Below are positions 1 to 5,309 of a stretch of 5,309 bases of DNA, piece after piece (the first letter of the stretch is position 1; every line of letters begins with the position of its first letter). A program made the translations under genes and the position numbers. The notes beneath the pieces are model-generated. The model saw nothing but the letters and a program-made list of their open reading frames with translations, made no database searches and was not told the origin of the DNA. The DNA is taken from positions 34,311-39,619 of the forward strand of contig NYVM01000008.1 in NCBI GenBank assembly GCA_002684605.1, given 5' to 3'. Origin of the DNA: Candidatus Pelagibacterales bacterium. Its GTDB lineage: Bacteria; Pseudomonadota; Alphaproteobacteria; TMED109.

Positions 1-2558
1 TCTCTTTCTTCTATAATACTATTTAAGGCTTTATTACCTACATTCTTAATACTGCATAGACCAGTTCTAACAGATAACTTATTATCTGAAGTTTTTTCTA
101 AATCATAGTTTAATTTTGAATAATTAATATCCGGTCCCAGTAAGTTTATCTCTAGCCTTGTTAATTCATTTCTATATATATTTATTTTTTCTGACAAATC
201 AGAGTCAAATGTCATAAGGGATGATAAAAATATTTCAGGATGGTTTGATTTAAACCAAGCTGTTTGGTATGCAATTAAGGCGTATGCGGCTGCATGACTT
301 TTATTAAATCCATAACCAGCAAATTTATTAATTAATTCAAATATTTGTGATCCTAAATTTTTATCTATGTTATTTTTTAATGCACCTTCTATAAAACTTT
401 CTTTTTGTGCATCCATTTCTGATTTTATTTTTTTTCCCATTGCTCTTCTAAGCAGATCTGCTTGGCCGAGAGAATATCCAGATAACTTCTGAGCCGCCTC
501 CATAACTTGTTCTTGATAAATCATAATTCCATATGTTTCATCTAAAATAGATTTTAGTAATGGATGAAGAACTTCCACTTTTTCTAAGCCATGCTTTCTT
601 TTTATAAAAGAAGGGATATAATCCATTGGTCCTGGCCTATATAGAGCAACAACGGCAATGATTTCTTCAAACCTCTCAGGTTTTAAATTAACTAAAACAT
701 CTCTCATACCCTGGCTTTCTAATTGAAAAATACCTACAGTATTTCCAGAGCTAATTTCTTCATATGTATGTTTATCATCTAAAGGAATATCTTCTAATTT
801 AAAGGACGGATTATAATTTTTTAATAAATTAGTGGCCATATCTAATATAGAAAGAGTCTTTAATCCTAAAAAATCAAATTTAACTAAACCTGATAACTCT
901 GTATATTTCATGTTAAATTGTGTAGCAGGTAGATTAGACTTAGGGTCCTTATATAATGGTAATATTTCAACTAAAGGCTTATCTCCAATAACTAATCCCG
1001 CTGCATGAGTAGCAGCATTTTTGTAAAGCCCTTCTAATTTTAATGAGATTTCAAATAATTGAGATATTTCTTCACCTGTTTGCATTGCAGCAACAAGTTT
1101 TGGCTCTACATCTAAGGCATTTTTTAAGGTTGTTGGGTCTGCTGGGTTATTAGGAATTAATCTGCATAATTCATCAACTCTACTATATGGTATTTCTAGC
1201 ACTCTTCCTACATCACGCAATACTCCCCTTGCTTGAAGAGAGCCAAAAGTAATAATTTGAGCTACTCTATCCTTACCATATATTTCTTGAACGTGATCAA
1301 TAACTTCTTCTCTTTTTAATTGACAAAAATCAATATCAAAATCTGGCATTGATACCCTTTCAGGATTAAGAAACCTTTCAAATAGTAAATTATATTTAAT
1401 GGGATTTAGATCTGTGATGCCTAAAGACCAAGCAACTAATGAACCAGCGCCTGATCCTCTACCTGGACCAACAGGTATATTATTATATTTTGCCCAATTT
1501 ACAAATTCTGCAACAATTAAAAAATAACCAGAAAAACCCATTTTGGAAATTACATCTAACTCATATGATAAACGTTCTAAATAAATACTTTCTTCATTAT
1601 TACCTATACCTGAGGCTTTTATTCTATCTCTTAAGCCATTTTCACTATCATTAATGAGAGTTTGATGTTCGCTAAAACTTAATTTTTTTGGATAGGACGG
1701 AAGTGATGGTGGACGTTCTTCTAATAAAAAACTACACATTTTAGCAATAACTATAGTATTACTAATTGCACTAGGTATATCACTAAATAATTGTACCATC
1801 TCACTTTCTGATTTAAAATAATGATCTTTATTAAGCCTATTTCTTTTAAGGTTACTAATAGTAGTACCTTCAGAAATACACATCAAGCAATCATGTGCTT
1901 CAAACATGTTTGATTTATTAAAATATATGTTATTAGTTGCAACAACTGGAATAGAGAGCTTTGTAGCAATTTTTAAGAAGTAATTTTCTGTTTTTTTTTC
2001 TTCATCTAATCCATGCCTCATAATTTCCATAAAAAGGCTATTAGGAAAATACTTTTTAAATAATTTTGCAATTTCAATTGCTTCTTTAACTTTATCTGAA
2101 AAAATATAATTACTTAGAGGGCCATATATTCCTCCCAGTAAACAAATCAAGCCTTCAGAATGATCAAATAATTCTTGAATAGGAAGAGGTACTTGTGCTT
2201 TATTTTCAGTATTTAAAAATGTTTTACTTACTAGAAGTGATAGGTTTTTCCAGCCAATTTCATTTTTAACTATTAGTAAAACTTTATTTTTGTTTTCTGG
2301 GTTATCTAAATTTTTTATATCATTTTCAATTTGAAGCTCAATGATTACTCCTAATAAAGGCTGGATTCCATTTTTTGCAGCCTTCATAGAAAACTCTAAT
2401 GCACCAAATAAATTTCCATTATCTGTTAAAGCCAAAGCAGGCATATTATTATCAATAGCTAGTTGAACCAAATCATCTATTTTAATGGCTCCCTCAGCTA
2501 ATGAATATGATGACCTAGACCTTGTATGGACAAATTTATAATTATTAAGCATAAGCAT
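1..2558 (-). CDS. dnaE: DNA polymerase III alpha subunit DnaE (5' part; C-terminus beyond the window)
   Basis: This is the catalytic subunit of the replicative DNA polymerase, acting in the cytoplasm at the replication fork. I translated it codon by codon: 852 codons are open to base 1, about three quarters of a usual ~1150-residue DnaE. An N-terminal PHP domain (about residues 8-275) begins FVHTRSRSSYSLAEG. The polymerase core follows, with the glycine-rich GPGRGSGAGS (364-373), PDFDIDF (405-411; D408 and D410 are probably the catalytic pair) and KFDFLGL (560-566; D562 is the third catalytic Asp). Further landmarks are HAAGLVI (518-524), YRPGP (640-644) and KFAGYGFNKSHAAAYA (745-760). A helix-hairpin-helix stretch (GLCSIKNVG, from 833) starts at the edge. 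The OB fold, clamp-binding and tau-binding regions are not in view. An in-frame stop lies at 2579-2577, so the start is the ATG at 2558 or the one at 2552, neither with a clear Shine-Dalgarno. It lies 41 bases after lolD. Two of the three histidines of the PHP HxHxH motif are replaced. Identification is secure; the exact start is less so. Confidence 0.98.
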   Translation of the reverse strand, partial: MLMLNNYKFVHTRSRSSYSLAEGAIKIDDLVQLAIDNNMPALALTDNGNLFGALEFSMKAAKNGIQPLLGVIIELQIENDIKNLDNPENKNKVLLIVKNEIGWKNLSLLVSKTFLNTENKAQVPLPIQELFDHSEGLICLLGGIYGPLSNYIFSDKVKEAIEIAKLFKKYFPNSLFMEIMRHGLDEEKKTENYFLKIATKLSIPVVATNNIYFNKSNMFEAHDCLMCISEGTTISNLKRNRLNKDHYFKSESEMVQLFSDIPSAISNTIVIAKMCSFLLEERPPSLPSYPKKLSFSEHQTLINDSENGLRDRIKASGIGNNEESIYLERLSYELDVISKMGFSGYFLIVAEFVNWAKYNNIPVGPGRGSGAGSLVAWSLGITDLNPIKYNLLFERFLNPERVSMPDFDIDFCQLKREEVIDHVQEIYGKDRVAQIITFGSLQARGVLRDVGRVLEIPYSRVDELCRLIPNNPADPTTLKNALDVEPKLVAAMQTGEEISQLFEISLKLEGLYKNAATHAAGLVIGDKPLVEILPLYKDPKSNLPATQFNMKYTELSGLVKFDFLGLKTLSILDMATNLLKNYNPSFKLEDIPLDDKHTYEEISSGNTVGIFQLESQGMRDVLVNLKPERFEEIIAVVALYRPGPMDYIPSFIKRKHGLEKVEVLHPLLKSILDETYGIMIYQEQVMEAAQKLSGYSLGQADLLRRAMGKKIKSEMDAQKESFIEGALKNNIDKNLGSQIFELINKFAGYGFNKSHAAAYALIAYQTAWFKSNHPEIFLSSLMTFDSDLSEKINIYRNELTRLEINLLGPDINYSKLNYDLEKTSDNKLSVRTGLCSIKNVGNKALNSIIEER

Positions 2559-2565
2559 AGAATAT

Positions 2566-2577
2566 ACTGAAATCAGT
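2566..2577. repeat. small inverted repeat in the dnaE leader
   Basis: The arms ACTGA and TCAGT are exact reverse complements around a 2-base centre. The dyad ends 7 bases before the dnaE ATG at 2558, where a ribosome binding site would normally sit, and no purine-rich Shine-Dalgarno is visible there. As RNA it could form only a weak 4-bp stem with a 4-base loop, and as DNA it could be a protein site. A chance occurrence in AT-rich DNA is quite possible. The dyad is seen directly; any role is inference. Confidence 0.35.
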
Positions 2578-2586
2578 TAGATTGAA

Positions 2587-2592
2587 ATTATA
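2587..2592 (-). promoter_or_regulatory. possible -10 hexamer upstream of dnaE
   Basis: The minus strand reads TATAAT here, a perfect match to the sigma-70 -10 consensus, 28 bases upstream of the dnaE ATG at 2558. A start of transcription near 2580 would give a leader of roughly 22 bases. No TTGACA-like -35 lies at the expected distance, because that stretch is only A and T within the end of lolD. Such hexamers are common by chance in DNA this AT-rich, so dnaE may simply be read through from the lol genes. Confidence 0.2.
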
Positions 2593-2613
2593 AATTAAAT
2601 TAAATTAAATTAA
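2591..2613. repeat. AAATT pentanucleotide tandem repeat over the lolD stop codon
   Basis: A perfect 5-base period runs for 23 bases (about 4.6 copies) and covers the last codons and TAA stop of lolD plus the first bases of the spacer. On the coding strand the repeat itself supplies the TTA, ATT and TAA codons. Adding or losing one unit would leave the protein end unchanged, because the stop arises early in the run. It is most likely AT-rich drift. Confidence 0.7.
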
Positions 2614-3289
2614 TTTTTCCATTATTGATTTCAAATATAATATCTAACTTTTTTGCCAAATCAGCGCTATGGGTAGCAATTAATGCTGACGATCCAGTAT
2701 TACGAATATTATTTATTAGTAATTCTGTAACTAATTCTGAAGATTTAGAATCAAGATTACCAGTAGGCTCATCTGCTAATATTAAATCAGGACTATTGAT
2801 CAAAGCTCTTGCTATAGCTACTCTCTGCTGTTCTCCGCCAGATAAATTAGATGATCTATGATTAGCCCTATTTTTTAAACCCATAGAATGTAGCATATCT
2901 TTAGCATTATCTAATGCTATATTCTTTTTTATACCGATAATCCTTTGGGGGATAATCACATTTTCTAATGCGCTAAATTCAGGTAATAAATGAATTTTTT
3001 GATATACAAAACCTATACTACTTCTTCTAGTAACTGTTCTTTCTGAATTATTAAAACTTGACGTATTAGCATTATTTATAAAAATTTTACCATTTTTGGG
3101 TGACTCTAAAAGTCCTGCTAATTGTAAAAATGTTGATTTTCCAGACCCAGAAGCTCCTATTAAACCTGCAATACAGTTTTTAGGCAATTTAAAATTTGCA
3201 GATTTAAGGACTTTAACCTTTAAATTACCCTGTATAAATGAATGAGAAACATTTTTAAATAAAAGTACATTACTTATATTATCAAGCAT
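2600..3289 (-). CDS. lolD: Lipoprotein-releasing ABC transporter ATP-binding protein LolD
   Basis: This is the cytoplasmic ATPase of the Lol system. It drives extraction of mature lipoproteins from the outer leaflet of the inner membrane and their transfer to periplasmic LolA. All ABC motifs are intact: Walker A GASGSGKST (residues 45-53), Q-loop Gln97, signature LSGGEQQR (149-156), Walker B LILADEP (169-175, catalytic Glu174), D-loop NLDS (178-181) and H-loop His207. The segment after the Q-loop, HLLPEFSALENV (100-111), is typical of LolD and separates it from MacB- or FtsE-like relatives. The length of 229 residues is normal. The ATG at 3289 overlaps the lolC end by 8 bases, implying translational coupling; TTAAGG, 9 bases upstream and inside lolC, may serve as the ribosome site. 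The last codons fall in a 5-base tandem repeat. The partner permease is the adjacent lolC. Confidence 0.96.
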   Translation of the reverse strand: MLDNISNVLLFKNVSHSFIQGNLKVKVLKSANFKLPKNCIAGLIGASGSGKSTFLQLAGLLESPKNGKIFINNANTSSFNNSERTVTRRSSIGFVYQKIHLLPEFSALENVIIPQRIIGIKKNIALDNAKDMLHSMGLKNRANHRSSNLSGGEQQRVAIARALINSPDLILADEPTGNLDSKSSELVTELLINNIRNTGSSALIATHSADLAKKLDIIFEINNGKINLI

Positions 3290-4541
3290 TTCTAAGAACC
3301 TTAATAGGGTCTATTCTAGAAGCTCTCCATGCCGGATACAATGTTGCTAACAAAGACAATATTAATGCAAATAAAACTACTAGACCAACTTCTGTAAAAT
3401 CAATTTTAGCTGGAAGTTTTGATAAAAAATAAATTTCTGCTGCAAATAAATTTGTCCCCGTAATACCTTCTAGTAGTTTTTGAATTTTTTGTATATTTAA
3501 TGAAAATAAGAGCCCAATAGTAAAACCAATTACAGTTCCAATAATTCCTATAGAAGCACCAACAATAATAAATATTTTTAGTATAGAATTTTCAGAAATA
3601 CCCATTGTACGTAATATAGAAATACTACTTTCCTTATCTTTAACTAACATAATCATAGATGATATTATATTAAAAGCTGCAACAAGAATAATTAAAGTTA
3701 AAATAATGAACATTACATTTCTTTCTACTTCTAAGGCAGAAAATAACTGGGCATGTCTTTGTGTCCATGGAATTATTATATTACCTGTCTCTATACTATT
3801 TAATGTATCTTTTATATTATATGTAATTAGATCAGAATTTTCAGGTGATTTATAAAATAATTCAATATTATCAATATAATTATTATTATAACCTAAAAAA
3901 TCTCTTAAATTATTAATTTTCATGAATATGACAGATGAATCATATTCATACATACCTAAATCAAATATACCCGCAACAATAAAATTTTTAGCCATAGGGG
4001 CATCACCAAAAGGAGTGCTCAATCCTGATGAACTAATTATAGTAACATTATCACCTCTTTTTAACTGCAAAGAAGTAGCTAGCCTTTTTCCGAGAATTAT
4101 AGTGTTTTCATCATTAAAATTAGTTAATACTTTAACACTTATACTTTTTTCTAATAAGGCATTTTCCTTTAAATCATTTATCGACAGACCTCTTACTACA
4201 ACGCCTCTTGATTGTTTTTTATTAGAAATCATAACTGTTGATTCTACTAAAGAAACTACATCAAATACTTCATCAAAACCTAATAATATTTTTTCTATAT
4301 TATCAGCGTTGATACTTTCTGAATTGTTATTAACATAAAATGTAGCGTGACCATTTAAACCAATGATTCTACTTAATAGCTCTTCTCTAAATCCATTCAT
4401 TACAGACATAACTATTATTAAGGTTGCAACACCAAGAGAGATTCCAATTAGAGAAAACCAACTTACAATTGAAATAAAACCATCTACTCTTCTTGCCCTC
4501 AAATATCTATAGGCAATCCATAATTCATATGAATAAAGCAA
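3282..4541 (-). CDS. lolC: Lipoprotein-releasing system permease, LolC/LolE family (LolF-like single permease)
   Basis: This is the inner-membrane permease that works with LolD to pull lipoproteins out of the membrane and load them on LolA. The 419 residues show the family layout: a cytoplasmic start with ELWIAYRYLRARR (6-18), TM1 at about 22-48 leading into VMNGFREELL, a large periplasmic domain (about 50-274), TM2 about 276-300, a cytoplasmic loop with SILRTMG (308-314), TM3 about 323-347, and TM4 about 383-403 ending in LYPAWRASRIDP (401-412). The loop near 170-186 (STPFGDAP) lies where LolC has its LolA-binding hook; that assignment is inference. The start is TTG, not ATG; it is supported by a Shine-Dalgarno 7 bases away, by the in-frame proS stop just upstream, and because the next Met (45) would remove TM1. 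No second permease lies beside lolD, so a permease homodimer is likely. The calls lolC, lolE and lolF cannot be separated from sequence alone. Confidence 0.94.
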   Translation of the reverse strand: MLYSYELWIAYRYLRARRVDGFISIVSWFSLIGISLGVATLIIVMSVMNGFREELLSRIIGLNGHATFYVNNNSESINADNIEKILLGFDEVFDVVSLVESTVMISNKKQSRGVVVRGLSINDLKENALLEKSISVKVLTNFNDENTIILGKRLATSLQLKRGDNVTIISSSGLSTPFGDAPMAKNFIVAGIFDLGMYEYDSSVIFMKINNLRDFLGYNNNYIDNIELFYKSPENSDLITYNIKDTLNSIETGNIIIPWTQRHAQLFSALEVERNVMFIILTLIILVAAFNIISSMIMLVKDKESSISILRTMGISENSILKIFIIVGASIGIIGTVIGFTIGLLFSLNIQKIQKLLEGITGTNLFAAEIYFLSKLPAKIDFTEVGLVVLFALILSLLATLYPAWRASRIDPIKVLRNA

Positions 4542-4548
4542 TCTATTC

Positions 4549-4553
4549 CCTTA
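4549..4553 (-). promoter_or_regulatory. Shine-Dalgarno for the lolC TTG start, overlapping the proS stop
   Basis: The minus strand reads TAAGG followed by GA, complementary to the 3' end of 16S rRNA, with 7 bases before the TTG at 4541. Its first three bases are the proS stop codon. A ribosome ending on proS would sit on this site, so reinitiation is likely to feed lolC translation. The site is the main reason to accept the TTG start. Confidence 0.7.
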
Positions 4554-5309
4554 TAATAATTTATCTATTGTTTTTTCTGTATCTTTAATATTCACTTCTG
4601 TAACTTCTCCAGTTTTTCTCTTAAACAATTCAAAGCTACTATTTTTTATGCCCCTAGGGCCAATTCTTATTTGCCAAGGTATTCCAATAAGTTCCATTTC
4701 TGCAAGTTTTTTACCTGCACCTTCATCTCTATCGTCATACAAAGTCGAAACACCCTTCGACAAAAGGCTATGGTATATCTTATCAGATAAATCAGCGCAT
4801 TCTATATCATTTTGCCTTAAATTAACAACCCCAACTAAATACGGAGCAACACTTTCTGGCCAGCATATTCCTTTTTCATCATGATGAGCATCTATAATTG
4901 CACCAACTAACCTTGAAACGCCTATTCCATAAGAACCCATTTCTAAATTTACATTATTTCCTTCTTTTGAGCTAACTTTTGCATTTAAAGGCTGTGAATA
5001 TTTATCTCCAAAATAAAATAAATGCCCTACTTCTATTCCGTTTGTTTTTAATCTATTTTTTTCACTTACTGTATTTATAAAATCTTTTTCATCATATTTA
5101 TCATCTGCGGATGCATAAAAAGAAGTAATAGCATTAACTAGTTCTGAAATATTCAAAAAATCATCGTATTTTATATTTGGTATGCCTACATTTAGTATAC
5201 CTTTATCAATATATACCTCAGATTCACCCGTACCCGCTAATACAATAAATTCATGGCTTAAATCACCTCCAATTGGTCCTGTATCGGCAGCCACAGGAAT
5301 TGCTTTAAG
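4551..5309 (-). CDS. proS: Prolyl-tRNA synthetase (class II), C-terminal part; 5' end beyond the window
   Basis: This enzyme charges tRNA-Pro with proline in the cytoplasm using ATP. The frame is open to the window edge and gives 252 residues before TAA. The fragment begins LKAIPVAADTGPIGGDLSHE, a hallmark stretch of the bacterial ProRS catalytic core. EVGHLFYFGDKYSQP follows at about 93-107, then class II motif 3 MGSYGIGVSR (124-133, with the ATP-binding Arg133). The C-terminal anticodon-binding domain (about 155-252) contains DDRDEGAGKK (192-201) and IPWQIRIGPRG. Only about 65 residues separate HEF from the GHLFYFG motif, so the large editing insertion of E. coli-type ProRS is absent. This fits the short (~440-residue) alphaproteobacterial type, meaning about 190 residues are missing to the right. 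A GTG at 5294 could be mistaken for a start but is an internal valine. It is first in the visible operon, 9 bases before lolC and in the same reading frame. Confidence 0.97.
   Translation of the reverse strand, partial: LKAIPVAADTGPIGGDLSHEFIVLAGTGESEVYIDKGILNVGIPNIKYDDFLNISELVNAITSFYASADDKYDEKDFINTVSEKNRLKTNGIEVGHLFYFGDKYSQPLNAKVSSKEGNNVNLEMGSYGIGVSRLVGAIIDAHHDEKGICWPESVAPYLVGVVNLRQNDIECADLSDKIYHSLLSKGVSTLYDDRDEGAGKKLAEMELIGIPWQIRIGPRGIKNSSFELFKRKTGEVTEVNIKDTEKTIDKLL

Noticed and set aside
1439..1654. Plus-strand open frame of 71 codons
   Set aside because: It lies wholly antisense to the well-conserved polymerase core of dnaE, and its Leu/Tyr/His-rich translation looks like an AT-rich shadow with no recognisable domain.
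2566..2577. Rho-independent terminator between lolD and dnaE
   Set aside because: The stem is only 4-5 bp with few G-C pairs, has almost no loop, and is not followed by a T run on the minus strand.
2591..2613. Phase-variable switch by AAATT copy-number change at the lolD end
   Set aside because: The stop codon arises early within the repeat, so gain or loss of a unit leaves the protein end the same; the repeat is also short.
2625..2861. Plus-strand open frame of 78 codons
   Set aside because: It is antisense to the Walker B and signature region of lolD; the conserved motifs read on the minus strand.
3922..4338. Plus-strand open frame of 138 codons
   Set aside because: It is the longest antisense frame, but it lies entirely within the periplasmic domain of lolC, and I recognise no domain or ribosome site.
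4648..4884. Plus-strand open frame of 78 codons
   Set aside because: It is antisense to the conserved anticodon-binding domain of proS and reads as its shadow.
5292..5294. GTG as a start for a 247-residue protein
   Set aside because: The same frame continues upstream to the window edge with conserved ProRS sequence (LKAIP), so the codon is an internal valine of a gene cut by the window.

Overview
The window is an ordinary but very compact housekeeping stretch, and all four genes lie on the minus strand. In transcription order (right to left) they are the 3' part of proS (prolyl-tRNA synthetase), lolC/lolE-type permease, lolD ATPase, and the 5' three quarters of dnaE (DNA polymerase III alpha subunit). 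The order proS-lolC-lolD-dnaE is one I know from alphaproteobacteria. The DNA is very AT-rich (about 30% G+C or slightly less by eye), codons favour A/T third positions, and the spacers are tiny. This suggests a streamlined or reduced-genome alphaproteobacterium, such as a SAR11-like marine lineage or a relative of the Rickettsiales. The sequence alone does not settle which. TGA is used as a stop and TGG for Trp, so the standard bacterial code fits.

Layout. Positions 5309-4551 hold the C-terminal 252 residues of ProRS: the end of the class II catalytic core with motif 3, then the anticodon-binding domain. After 9 bases, lolC starts at 4541 on a TTG codon behind a good Shine-Dalgarno sequence that overlaps the proS stop. 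lolC (419 aa, four membrane segments) ends at 3282 and overlaps the lolD start (3289) by 8 bases. lolD (229 aa, all ABC motifs intact) ends at 2600 inside a short AAATT tandem repeat. A 41-base AT-rich spacer follows, holding a small dyad and a possible -10 hexamer. dnaE then starts at 2558 and reads without interruption to base 1 (852 codons), so its beta-clamp and tau-binding end lies outside the window.

Function. LolC and LolD form the inner-membrane ABC complex that extracts lipoproteins and hands them to LolA. Only one permease gene lies next to lolD, so the transporter probably has two copies of the same permease (LolF-like arrangement), not a LolC-LolE pair. proS serves translation and dnaE serves chromosome replication. 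Their link to the Lol genes is probably shared transcription, not shared biochemistry. I checked dnaE codon by codon across the window and found no frameshift or stop. I found no RNA gene, mobile element, CRISPR array, origin or new system. The points worth a second look are small: the eroded PHP metal site of DnaE, the proS/lolC junction, and the dnaE leader.
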